NCBI RefSeq assembly: GCF_016132545.1
Contig: NZ_CP066167.1
Location: 3,594,001 to 3,658,000, forward strand
From: Spongiibacter nanhainus
Lineage (GTDB): Bacteria; Pseudomonadota; Gammaproteobacteria; Pseudomonadales; Spongiibacteraceae
Length of the DNA: 64,000 nucleotides
Direction: 5' to 3'
The notes under the pieces are model-generated. The model saw only the letters and a program-made list of their open reading frames with translations, was not told the origin of the DNA and searched no databases. Of this stretch, positions 28,041-36,293 are shown in pieces. Every line of letters starts with the position of its first letter. Within the stretch, counting starts at the first letter, position 1. A program made the translations under genes and the position numbers.

Positions 28041-29048
28041 ATGCAAGCAGCCGACACCCGCGACAACGAGCGGGTGATACGACATCGTCAACTGGAACTG
28101 AGTCGGCGTTCGCGCTTTGTGCTCGGCATGATGCGCGCCTTTGTTCGGCCGATGCTGAGTTCGTCGGAAACGCCCCGCCCCAAAGATATCGCCAAACGCC
28201 AGCGGCAAATGAAGTCGATGACATGGCCGAGCCTTCGCGGCCATACCATTGTGTCGCACTCGCTGGGGGAGGTGCCCTGTCACACCTGGGGGCCGCTGGA
28301 CGACAGCGACCGACCCATCGTTTTATGGCTGCACGGCGGCGCCTTTATCTTGCCTGCCGCCCCTCACTTTCATTTCTCTGCAATGGCAAAGGTCTGTCAC
28401 AAACTGGGCGCCAGCGGCGTAATGCCGGATTACCGCTTGTCACCACAACACCGCTATCCGGCAGCGCTGGATGACTGTGAGGCCGTATACCGGGACTTAC
28501 TGCAGCGGGGGTTTTCCGCCAATAAAATTGTATTGATCGGTGACTCGGCAGGGGGGAATTTATTACTCGGTTTGCTACAGCGGCTTCGCGAGGCGCAATT
28601 ACCCTACCCTTGTTGCGGCATTCCACTGTCACCCTTAACCGACATGGCCCGGACCCAGAACCCGGCCAGGCGCTATCTACAACGGATTCGCGACCCGCTT
28701 CTGCCGGTTTCCTCCCTGCCCCACCTGGTGGATATCTACTGCCCAAACCAAGACACCAGCAACCCCGAAATCTCTCCGCTATTTATGGATTGTCGGGGCC
28801 TGCCGCCGCTGTTTTTTATCGCCAGCAGCAGCGAAATCCTGGTGGACGACGCCGTGGAGATGGCCCAGCGCTGCCACGCGGCCGAGGTTGCCGTTAAGTG
28901 CGATATCTGGCCCCATCTGCCCCACGTGTTTCCGGTGTTCTACCGGATACTGCCCGAAGCCAAAGAGGCCCTTCGCGACGTCGCGATATTTGCCAAAGAG
29001 CACTTAGCCGCCAAAGAGCAGTTAGCCGCCAATAAGCAGCGCGACTAG
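28041..29048 (+). CDS. Alpha/beta hydrolase, HSL (hormone-sensitive lipase) family esterase
   Basis: A 335-residue esterase of family IV. The oxyanion motif HGGAF (~res 97-101) and nucleophile elbow GDSAGGN (Ser ~170) are clear; the acid is in SSSEILVDDA and the His in WPHLPHVFPVF. It is expected to hydrolyse short/medium acyl esters or lactones in the cytoplasm. Residues ~25-35 (R-rich) may be a cap. The C-terminus carries a repeated AAKEQLAA-type tail. It is cotranscribed with the TetR gene (5-bp gap). Its stop codon shares the palindrome CTAG with the stop of the convergent P450 gene. Confidence 0.88.
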   Translation: MQAADTRDNERVIRHRQLELSRRSRFVLGMMRAFVRPMLSSSETPRPKDIAKRQRQMKSMTWPSLRGHTIVSHSLGEVPCHTWGPLDDSDRPIVLWLHGGAFILPAAPHFHFSAMAKVCHKLGASGVMPDYRLSPQHRYPAALDDCEAVYRDLLQRGFSANKIVLIGDSAGGNLLLGLLQRLREAQLPYPCCGIPLSPLTDMARTQNPARRYLQRIRDPLLPVSSLPHLVDIYCPNQDTSNPEISPLFMDCRGLPPLFFIASSSEILVDDAVEMAQRCHAAEVAVKCDIWPHLPHVFPVFYRILPEAKEALRDVAIFAKEHLAAKEQLAANKQRD

Positions 29049-30409
29049 CGCGCCACCAATTTAATCGGCAAACCGTCAGTGGGGAAGGATATCGGCACCG
29101 CGCTGTATTTCATTTGGTAGCCGGGCTCCACTTCAATACGGTAGTGCCGCAGTAGCGCATACAGGAAGAGCTTGACCTGTATTTCGGCAAAATTCAGCCC
29201 CAGGCACTTGTGACTGCCGCCGCCAAAGGGTAACCACTGGTAGAAGTGCTTTTTGTGCTCGGCTCGCTCCGGCGAGAATCGCTCCGGATCAAATTTGGTG
29301 GGCTCAGTCCAGTACTCTTCCATGTAATGGGTGAACAGCGGCGACAAACCGATCGCGGTATTTTTGGGGATACGGTAGCCACCGATTTCTGTCTCCTCAA
29401 TACAGCGCCGGGGAATTGCCGGTACCGGTGGATACATTCGCAGCGCCTCCTGCATCACCAGGGCGGCGTTTTTAAACTCACCCAAGTCGGTATAGTCGGG
29501 CTTGTCTTTGCCCAGAGCCGCAAATTCCTCGTGGAGAATATCCTGCCACTGGGGATTCTTGGCCAGGGCGTAGACAATCGAACACAGGGTACTGGTCGTA
29601 GTGTCGTGGGCAGCAAACAGCAAGAAGATAATGTGATCTCGAACCGCTTCATCACTGAGGTAGTTACCGTCCTCATCTTTGGCGTGACAGAACTGGGAGA
29701 AGAAATCGGCGCTTTCGACTTTGCGCTTTTCGTCGATCTGGCTTTCGACAAACTTCACCAGGGTTTGCCGCCCCTTCAGGCCCCGATACCACAAGGTGCC
29801 CGGCACCGGGATTTTGACTACTGCCAGCGAGGCCTCCATGGCATTCACAAAGGCTTTGTTGATCTTGTCCGCATCATCGCCCATTTCCACCCCCATAAAC
29901 ACTTGGGCGGCAACGTCCAGCAACAGGGCTTTGATCTGATCCTTAAAGCCGAAGGTTTGATCCTTGGGGAAGTCGGCGACGCCTTGCTCCAGTCGCGGCA
30001 GCATCACATCCAGGTAACCCATCAGCGCTTCTTTTTTAAAGGCCGCCTGTAAAATTTTGCGATGGAAGCGATGCTCGTCAAAATCCCGCAACATCAAGCC
30101 ATCGGGAAAGAGTCGATCAAGGAGAGGGTCCCAAGCCAGTTTGCTGGAGAAGATTTTGTCGCTGTTTTTTAGCACCAGCTCGTTGTATTCCGGCCCCAAC
30201 AGCGCCACGGAATTCTGCAGCAATGCATTGTTGCGAAAAATCCGCCCGTACTTGGCCGCCTTGCGCTGGGACAAGCCCAGGTAATCCTTCAAAAAAGGCA
30301 GGGTATCGCCAAGTACCGGAAGCTGACCGCTGTCGCCCGGGATGTGAGACAGGCGAGAGTTAGGCATTCGCGGTAATTGCAAATAATCTGTAGACGTTGG
30401 CGATTTCAT
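29045..30409 (-). CDS. Cytochrome P450
   Basis: A 454-residue soluble P450. I-helix oxygen-binding motif FAAHDTTTST, the ExxR motif EALRMYPP, the PERF-like FDPERFSPER, and the haem loop FGGGSHKCLGLNFAE with Cys402. The style (HDTTTS, long N-terminal proline-rich segment) resembles CYP51/CYP26/CYP120-like enzymes rather than camphor-type ones, suggesting terpenoid or steroid-like substrates. The start at 30409 has GGGAGGAG in front; a longer frame is unsupported. No ferredoxin or reductase gene is next to it. It is the last gene of the minus-strand operon that starts at 37504. Its stop overlaps that of the esterase. Confidence 0.92.
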   Translation of the reverse strand: MKSPTSTDYLQLPRMPNSRLSHIPGDSGQLPVLGDTLPFLKDYLGLSQRKAAKYGRIFRNNALLQNSVALLGPEYNELVLKNSDKIFSSKLAWDPLLDRLFPDGLMLRDFDEHRFHRKILQAAFKKEALMGYLDVMLPRLEQGVADFPKDQTFGFKDQIKALLLDVAAQVFMGVEMGDDADKINKAFVNAMEASLAVVKIPVPGTLWYRGLKGRQTLVKFVESQIDEKRKVESADFFSQFCHAKDEDGNYLSDEAVRDHIIFLLFAAHDTTTSTLCSIVYALAKNPQWQDILHEEFAALGKDKPDYTDLGEFKNAALVMQEALRMYPPVPAIPRRCIEETEIGGYRIPKNTAIGLSPLFTHYMEEYWTEPTKFDPERFSPERAEHKKHFYQWLPFGGGSHKCLGLNFAEIQVKLFLYALLRHYRIEVEPGYQMKYSAVPISFPTDGLPIKLVAR

Positions 30410-30447
30410 TGTGATCTCCTCCCAGAACTCAACGCGAGCTTGGTGAC

Positions 30448-30807
30448 TTATAAAAAAGTTTCGGTAAACGCCAGCCACTGGGACCCGGCTAGCCACACAC
30501 ACAGGGCGGCGATCACCAGCACACCAACACCGTAACTCGGCGGGCGTTTGACGAAATTAATGAACGCGGCACCCAGCATAATAACAAACAGTAGCAGGGC
30601 TCCCGGGGCGGTATAGGCCGGCTTAAAAAACCCCACTATCAGCAGCGTTACTGCCAGCACTTCCCCTACGGCGGCCACATAGGCCAGCCCGTAGGGATAG
30701 GCGAATTTCTCAAACTCCTCCACCATATGGGGATGGCGAATCAACTTAAGCAGCGCTGCCACACCAAAGAAGGCTATCAACAACGCCTGTAGAACGCTAA
30801 ACCCCAT
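30448..30807 (-). CDS. DoxX-like small membrane protein
   Basis: A 119-residue protein with four hydrophobic helices (res ~3-18, ~43-62, ~68-88, ~95-110) and the pattern HPHMVEEFEKFAYPYG between helices 1 and 2, as in DoxX/DoxD-like families. Function is unknown; some relatives associate with membrane redox systems. It lies between P450 and acyl-CoA synthetase in the operon (38 and 21 bp). Confidence 0.72.
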   Translation of the reverse strand: MGFSVLQALLIAFFGVAALLKLIRHPHMVEEFEKFAYPYGLAYVAAVGEVLAVTLLIVGFFKPAYTAPGALLLFVIMLGAAFINFVKRPPSYGVGVLVIAALCVWLAGSQWLAFTETFL

Positions 30808-30828
30808 ACACGATTCCCCTGGGCCAGC

Positions 30829-32379
30829 TTAGAATCCGTATTTGTCAGCAAACAGCTGGCGCAGATCTTTCTTGAGAATCTTGCCGCTGGGATTGCGGGG
30901 CAAGCCGGGAATGTATTCCAACTTGCTGGGAATTTTGAAACCCGCCAGTTTACCGCGACAGTAGGCCTCCAGTTCTCCTTCACTCAATGGTGGGTTTTCA
31001 CCGGACACCAACACCGCCAGCGGCACCTCGCCCCACTTCTCATCCGGGATGCCAATCACTGCGGCATCGTCGATTTGTGGGTGTGCCATCAAGTGGTTTT
31101 CAATCTCTACGGGATAAATGTTTTCTCCCCCGGAGATAATCATGTCTTTAACACGATCTTTGATAAAGAGATAACCGCGCTCATCCATCAACCCGGCATC
31201 GCCGGTGTGCAGCCAGCCATCCACCACGGTTTTGGCTGTTGCCTCATCGTTGTTCCAATAACCCTGCATAATCTGCGGGCCTCGGGCGACGATCTCGCCA
31301 ATCTCTCCCCGAGGCACCTCCTGCCCGGCATCGTCGACAATCTTGATATCGGTGCCCGCCACTGCGCGACCACAGGAGCGCAGCAATTCTGGCTCAGATG
31401 CTAGGGCCCGGCGGTGATCTTCGGCGGTTAAGAAGGCCAGCGCCATGGTCGCTTCAGTTTGCCCATAACCCTGCACAAAATCACAACCAAAGGTATCCAT
31501 ACACTCTTTTAGCAGACTCTCCGGAATCGGTGAGGCGCCATAGTTAATGGTATGGAGATGGGAAAAATCGTAGTCCTTGATATTGGGCACCATCATCATT
31601 GAGAACTGCAGCATCACTGGGATCACCGCCACCACATTGATGCGCTCATTGGCCAGGGTCTCAATCATCCCCACTGGATCGTAATCGCGATGAATGACCA
31701 GAGACGAGCCGTAAATCACCCCCATCAGCGACCCCACCAAACCCACGGCATGGAAGTTGGGGGCAATTACCAGGGCACGCTCACCGACCCGGGACCATAC
31801 ACCGCTGCTTAAAGGCGCCTGATAGCAATTAATCAACACGTTGCCGTGGCTGATCAACACCCCCTTGGGGCGACCGGTTGTGCCGCTGGTATACATATGG
31901 AACAGGGTGTCGTCGGCGGTGACTGCCACATCATTAAAGGTCCCAGCCCCCTCCAGCCAGGCGGCCAGTGACGCTGTACCGGCGATATCGCCATCGATAC
32001 AGACGCCGGGTTTGCCCTGCAAGTACTCACCCCGCAGTTCATCAAACTCACTGTCAAAGCACAGCAGTTTGATATTGGCATCACTGGCGATAAAGTTGAG
32101 TTCGTCAACGCTCAAGCGATAGTTGAGCCCCACCGCCACCGCGCCGATGCGGGCACAGGCCAGAAACACGCAAAAGTTATCCACCGAATTTTTGGCGAGG
32201 ATGCCCACCCGGTCGCCTTTGGCAATACCACTGGACTGCAGGGCGGCGGCGATACGCTGAACGTAGTCCCGAGCCTCCCGGTAGCTCAGCGAGCTGTTGG
32301 CATCGCTGGACATCATCACGTCACCGCGATTGGTAGCGTGAAAGTCCAGGTACTCACACAGGTTGTTAAACAAGTTCAT
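30829..32379 (-). CDS. Acyl-CoA synthetase (AMP-forming), MarR-region operon
   Basis: A 516-residue class-I AMP ligase with full motifs: MYTSGTTGRPKGVLISH, GYGQTEAT, GWLHTGDAGLMDERGYLFIKDRVKDM, SGGENIYPVEIE, and catalytic lysine in NPSGKILKKDL. It activates the acid that the flanking ACADs oxidise. It is a close paralogue of the synthetase at 5443. The AATAACGATAA motif lies 12 bases before its ATG. It is 43 bp downstream of the ACAD pair and in the same operon. Confidence 0.92.
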   Translation of the reverse strand: MNLFNNLCEYLDFHATNRGDVMMSSDANSSLSYREARDYVQRIAAALQSSGIAKGDRVGILAKNSVDNFCVFLACARIGAVAVGLNYRLSVDELNFIASDANIKLLCFDSEFDELRGEYLQGKPGVCIDGDIAGTASLAAWLEGAGTFNDVAVTADDTLFHMYTSGTTGRPKGVLISHGNVLINCYQAPLSSGVWSRVGERALVIAPNFHAVGLVGSLMGVIYGSSLVIHRDYDPVGMIETLANERINVVAVIPVMLQFSMMMVPNIKDYDFSHLHTINYGASPIPESLLKECMDTFGCDFVQGYGQTEATMALAFLTAEDHRRALASEPELLRSCGRAVAGTDIKIVDDAGQEVPRGEIGEIVARGPQIMQGYWNNDEATAKTVVDGWLHTGDAGLMDERGYLFIKDRVKDMIISGGENIYPVEIENHLMAHPQIDDAAVIGIPDEKWGEVPLAVLVSGENPPLSEGELEAYCRGKLAGFKIPSKLEYIPGLPRNPSGKILKKDLRQLFADKYGF

Positions 32380-32422
32380 GGCGCTTCTCCATTATCGTTA
32401 TTGCCCCTCGCCCGGCGGGCGC

Positions 32423-33520
32423 TTATTGAGGTAGATCTGCGTAGCGATGCTGATAAAAGCGCTCGCGCTGGATATCGGCGCTGCCCAGACAGGCATCGAT
32501 CATCATTAGACGTTTTAAGTACTGGCCGATGGGTAACTCCTCACTGACTCCCATACCGCCGTGCAGTTGAACGGCCTCCTCGGCAATCTTGCGGCCCTTA
32601 CGCCCCACTTGGTATTTCAGTGCCGCCACCACCTCGGTGCGATCGGCGCTGTGGTCCAGCACCGCACATTGCCCACGCAGCAGCATGGCACGACACAACT
32701 CGGCGTCCGCATACATGTCCACCATGCGGTGCTGCAAAGCCTGGAAGGAGCCGATGGCGACGCCGAACTGCTTGCGGTTTTTGGCGTATTCCACGGTGTC
32801 TCTTAGCAGGGCATCCATCGCGCCCTGGGCTTCTGCCGCCAAGGCCACTGTCGCCGACAGCAGCACCTGCTCCAGCGCTGCCTCACAGCCATCACCGGTA
32901 AACAGACAGGCCCCGGCATCAACGCTGACATCCTCCAGTATCAAGGTGCAACAGTCACTGCCATCCATCAAAGCCATGCGCTCGCTAATGAGACCGTCAC
33001 TATCGGACGCCACTACAAACGCATTGAGCTCACCGGACTCGGTACGCGCCACCACCAGCGCTTGATCAAAGTGGGCACCGGGCACCAGGACTTTGGTGCC
33101 GCTCAGTCGCCAGCCGTCGGCGTCGCGACGGGCAAGACACTGCCAAGAGGACGGAACCTCACCGTAGTGACCTTCAAACAGGGCCGGGGTGAGACGGAGG
33201 TCACCGCTCATCACCTCAGTGAGTAATTCATCCCGGCGCGGCGAAGCTGGCGCGGCCGCCAGCAGTGCACCGGCCACCAATATCGACGACCAAAACGTCG
33301 CGATACTGGCCGACTTGCCCAGGCCTTCCATCAGTAAGCAGCTCTCCACAATGGAGCCACCAAAGCCACCCAGATCTTCCGCAAAGGGCATCGCCAACCA
33401 GCCCAGCTCGGCAAATACCTGCCACTGCTCGGCGGCGTCTACGTCTGGCTGTTGATCCGCGCAGTAGCGTTCAATACTGTCTTTTAACAACTGCTGTTCG
33501 TCGGTCAGGGAAAAATCCAT
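32423..33520 (-). CDS. Acyl-CoA dehydrogenase subunit, divergent C-terminus
   Basis: A 365-residue ACAD-fold protein (start MDFSLTDEQQLLKD, with AAGGAT upstream; the 64-residue upstream extension is unsupported). It has LHGGMGVSEELPIGQYLKR, but the usual (Y/F)xGTxEIQ catalytic/FAD loop is replaced by CLGSADIQRERF. The N-terminal FAD segment is also weak. Such ACADs usually pair with a second, better conserved one as an alpha2beta2 enzyme, as in actinobacterial steroid side-chain FadE pairs. The partner is the ACAD 10 bp upstream. Substrate unknown; bulky or branched acyl-CoA is likely. Confidence 0.85.
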   Translation of the reverse strand: MDFSLTDEQQLLKDSIERYCADQQPDVDAAEQWQVFAELGWLAMPFAEDLGGFGGSIVESCLLMEGLGKSASIATFWSSILVAGALLAAAPASPRRDELLTEVMSGDLRLTPALFEGHYGEVPSSWQCLARRDADGWRLSGTKVLVPGAHFDQALVVARTESGELNAFVVASDSDGLISERMALMDGSDCCTLILEDVSVDAGACLFTGDGCEAALEQVLLSATVALAAEAQGAMDALLRDTVEYAKNRKQFGVAIGSFQALQHRMVDMYADAELCRAMLLRGQCAVLDHSADRTEVVAALKYQVGRKGRKIAEEAVQLHGGMGVSEELPIGQYLKRLMMIDACLGSADIQRERFYQHRYADLPQ

Positions 33521-33530
33521 TGTTCTATCC

Positions 33531-34712
33531 TTACAGTCCCAGGCCGTACTTGGCGATGATATTTTTCTGCACTTCGTTACTGCCACCGTAGATGGTGGCC
33601 GCTCGGCCAAACATATACTCCCGACGTATGCGGTGGGCATGGCTGAGGTGACTGGCGAGATACTGACCCCCAGCCGGAAACTGGCTGACGCTGCCGAAAC
33701 CGGCAGTGACATCCCAACGTAATGCTTGCAGGGCCTGTTGTAATTCCGTTCCTTTCAATTTCAACAGCGAGGATTCCATCCCCGGCGCCTGTCCTTTATC
33801 CAACTTGTTAAGCACCGACAGTTCGAGAAACTCCAGCGCCATCAGATCCATTTCAATGTCGGCCATACGGGCTTTGACATCCGCCGTCGCCGCCAGGCAG
33901 TGGGCGCGGTGCTCACCGCGAAACAATCCTTTGATGTCCGCCAACATGCGCTTGCAGGCCGCCACTCCGGCCAGTGCCGTGCGCTCGTAATTCAACAGCG
34001 CCTTAGCGTACTCCCAGCCGCGGTTTTCCTCGCCGATCAGATTGCCCACCGGCACCCGCACAGCGTCGAGATGCACCTCATTGAGGTGATGCTCACCATC
34101 GATGGAGATAATGGGGCTGACAGTGATACCGGGGGAGTTCATCTCGATCAGCAAAAAGCTGATCCCCTGTTGCGGGCGGCCTTCGTCACTGGTCTTTACC
34201 AGACAAAACATCCAGTCCGCATACTGAGCATAGGTGGTCCAAATCTTACTGCCGGTCACCACGTAGTCGTCGCCGTCGCGCACAGCCCGGGTTTTTAAGG
34301 CGGCCAAATCCGAGCCGGCGCCGGGTTCAGAATAGCCCTGACACCACCAGATATCCGACGCTTTGGTGGGCGGCAGAAAGCGCGCTTTTTGCTCTTCGCT
34401 GCCGTAGCTATATAACACCGGCGCCACCATCTTGATCCCCATTGGAATCACATCAGGGGCTCCCACTGCCGCCATTTCGCTGCAATAAATGTATTTTTGG
34501 GTGGCGCTCCAGTCGCAGCCGCCGTGCTGGACGGGCCAACCGTTGGCCGCCCAACCCTGGGCATCGAGGCTTTTTTGCCACTCGATAGTGGCCTCTTTAA
34601 AAGTCTCGGGGTGTCGTAGCCGCTCCGCCAGCTCTGGCGTAAAAGCGGATTGCATAAACGTCCTGACCTCCTCCTGAAAGGCGGTTTCCTCTGGTGTAAA
34701 GGTCGCGTGCAT
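33531..34712 (-). CDS. Acyl-CoA dehydrogenase
   Basis: A 393-residue ACAD. FAD-binding segment YSEPGAGSDLAALKTRA and VTGSKIWTTYAQYAD; C-terminal FGRAATIYGGSNEVQKNIIA. It belongs to the bacterial FadE-like group that often forms heteromers. The neighbour 10 bp downstream is the divergent ACAD, so together they probably make one enzyme. A 169-bp gap separates it from the upstream DUF6285-like gene. Confidence 0.92.
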   Translation of the reverse strand: MHATFTPEETAFQEEVRTFMQSAFTPELAERLRHPETFKEATIEWQKSLDAQGWAANGWPVQHGGCDWSATQKYIYCSEMAAVGAPDVIPMGIKMVAPVLYSYGSEEQKARFLPPTKASDIWWCQGYSEPGAGSDLAALKTRAVRDGDDYVVTGSKIWTTYAQYADWMFCLVKTSDEGRPQQGISFLLIEMNSPGITVSPIISIDGEHHLNEVHLDAVRVPVGNLIGEENRGWEYAKALLNYERTALAGVAACKRMLADIKGLFRGEHRAHCLAATADVKARMADIEMDLMALEFLELSVLNKLDKGQAPGMESSLLKLKGTELQQALQALRWDVTAGFGSVSQFPAGGQYLASHLSHAHRIRREYMFGRAATIYGGSNEVQKNIIAKYGLGL

Positions 34713-34768
34713 AGTGAATTGCCTTTTGTTGTTATCTCAGCCTCACTGCCTTGATGCTTCGGCCCGCT

Positions 34769-34828
34769 TAGCTCTTAACTGTCAACTTTTAGCTCTCAAC
34801 TTTTATTTCTCAATATTTAACTCTTAAC
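34769..34828. repeat. Short imperfect direct repeats in intergenic spacer
   Basis: Three copies of TA(G/A)CTCT(T/C)AAC at 34769-34779, 34790-34800 and 34818-34828, within an AT-rich stretch in the 169-bp gap between the ACAD and the DUF6285-like gene. They could come from slippage or form regulatory half-sites. No gene is seen in the gap. Confidence 0.4.
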
Positions 34829-34881
34829 ATCACCGCTATGCCGCAGAACACAGCGTGCAGTGATGTCTTTGCTATCCAGAC

Positions 34882-35265
34882 TTAGCTCCCGGAGGGCGCC
34901 AAGGCCTGGTAGCTCGAATACCTCGGGTTATCGATTGCCAGCTTGGCCAATGCAATCTCTTTAAGCGCGGTTAGCACCTCGGGATCGGCGGCGTCCAGCG
35001 CGCCGTCGCGCAGGGCTTGGGCCATCTGCCGGTTTAATTCTTCAGCATCGCCCTGCACCGCCAACAGCTGTGAAAACCGCGTTTGCTCCAGCTGTGACAG
35101 CGCCTCGGATTGTTCGCACTCCCGGGCCACAATGGACAAGCTGTTGGCAGCGACTTTTAAACGATAGGCTACAGCCGGGTCGGTGATCGCCGGCTGAACC
35201 TCCTCTTTCAAGAATTGCCGTATCGCCTCCAGCAGTTGGCGATCGCTGGGAAATCCTAGCGCCAT
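34882..35265 (-). CDS. DUF6285-like small protein (LvaB-like partner of APH kinase)
   Basis: A 127-residue, mostly helical protein (RQLLEAIRQFLKEEVQPA at the N-terminus; DAADPEVLTALKEIALAKLA near the C-terminus). Its start at 35265 overlaps the end of the kinase gene by 10 bp, so production is coupled. The position and size match LvaB, the small protein that Pseudomonas putida LvaA needs to phosphorylate 4-hydroxyacyl-CoA. The assignment rests on gene context plus resemblance to the DUF6285 pattern, not on a visible active site. The longer upstream frame lies inside the kinase gene and is rejected. Confidence 0.72.
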   Translation of the reverse strand: MALGFPSDRQLLEAIRQFLKEEVQPAITDPAVAYRLKVAANSLSIVARECEQSEALSQLEQTRFSQLLAVQGDAEELNRQMAQALRDGALDAADPEVLTALKEIALAKLAIDNPRYSSYQALAPSGS

Positions 35266-36293
35266 AACTCCCCTCCTGCGTCGATCAAATCGACAATATC
35301 CAATTCGCACTCCGATACCCGCCGGCCAATGGCCGCGCGCTCCACCGAGGGCAACACACCACTGAGGTGAACATGGCACTGGTAGAGACAAATCACGCCC
35401 CACTTCAGCACCCCGAACAACTCCCACACCGCCACACGGGTGGGATCGACGGCCTGACCACTGGCGGCCTGATAGGCACTGAACAACGACTCGCGATCGC
35501 CGAACCCGCCCACCGGCTTATCGCGGTTACCAAAGCGCCAGGAGTTCACACACAACCACCCCAGGTCTTCCATCGGGTCGCCTATGTGAGCCAGCTCCCA
35601 ATCCAGCACCGCCCGCAAGCCCGTCTCGTCAACAATGATATTGCCGTTGCGGAAGTCGCCGTGCACCAGCGCCAGAGAAGACTCGGGCAGCTCAAAATCC
35701 GCCACCCGGCGACGCAGAACTTGAAACGCCGCCTCAAACACCGGCAGCGGATGATCGAATTGGCGATAGCTGTCTTCGTAGAAATCGATCTGCCCGCGCA
35801 GATCATTGACCGCCAGATGATTCACCTGAGTACGGGGCACAGAATGAATCCGGGCCAGCTCTGTGCCGCACTGCCCGGCAAGCTCGGCGCGGGCAGACTC
35901 GAAGCGGGGGTCCTTGAGTATTTTCGGCGGCAGGGTTTCGCCGTCGATGCAGCTCATCACAAAACCCTCGCCCAGCCCGTGGCGCTCATGGAGCACGCCA
36001 AGCACTTCCGGCGCACTCACACCACAGGCCACTGCGGCGGCAATCACCTTCGCCTCGTCGGCCTTGCCCAGGGCGCCGGCAAATTGATCGGCGTCCACAC
36101 CCCGGCGCAAAATCAAGGATTGCTCGCCGGCCTGACTCTGGGCAGTAAAGCGCCAGGTCTGGGCCGCAGCGCCGGCGGTAAGTTGCCGCAACTGGTCAAT
36201 GGTAACGGGCTCGCCAATAAACTCGGACACCGCAGCTTGCAAGCGCGGCTGAAGCTGCTCAGCAGAGGCGGAAAAATCCAGAGCATCCGCCAT
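35256..36293 (-). CDS. APH-family phosphotransferase (ACAD10/11 N-domain / LvaA-like acyl-CoA kinase)
   Basis: A 345-residue aminoglycoside-phosphotransferase-fold protein. Brenner motif LVHGDFRNGNIIVDE (~res 208-222) and the metal motif VLDWELAHIGDPMEDLGWL (~228-246) are complete. The family next to ACADs is not for drug resistance: in human ACAD10/11 and in bacterial LvaA it phosphorylates the hydroxyl of 4-hydroxyacyl-CoAs. Its ATG overlaps the stop of the ACAD gene (TAATG), and its end overlaps the DUF6285-like gene. The three therefore form one coupled module. Confidence 0.88.
   Translation of the reverse strand: MADALDFSASAEQLQPRLQAAVSEFIGEPVTIDQLRQLTAGAAAQTWRFTAQSQAGEQSLILRRGVDADQFAGALGKADEAKVIAAAVACGVSAPEVLGVLHERHGLGEGFVMSCIDGETLPPKILKDPRFESARAELAGQCGTELARIHSVPRTQVNHLAVNDLRGQIDFYEDSYRQFDHPLPVFEAAFQVLRRRVADFELPESSLALVHGDFRNGNIIVDETGLRAVLDWELAHIGDPMEDLGWLCVNSWRFGNRDKPVGGFGDRESLFSAYQAASGQAVDPTRVAVWELFGVLKWGVICLYQCHVHLSGVLPSVERAAIGRRVSECELDIVDLIDAGGELWR

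Noticed and set aside
34769-34828. CRISPR-like array
   Set aside because: Only three imperfect 11-base units with uneven 10-17 base spacing and no cas genes; it is a short AT-rich repeat.
35256-36293. Aminoglycoside resistance kinase
   Set aside because: The APH fold is right, but overlap with an ACAD10/11-type gene and the DUF6285-like gene points to acyl-CoA metabolism, not drug resistance.
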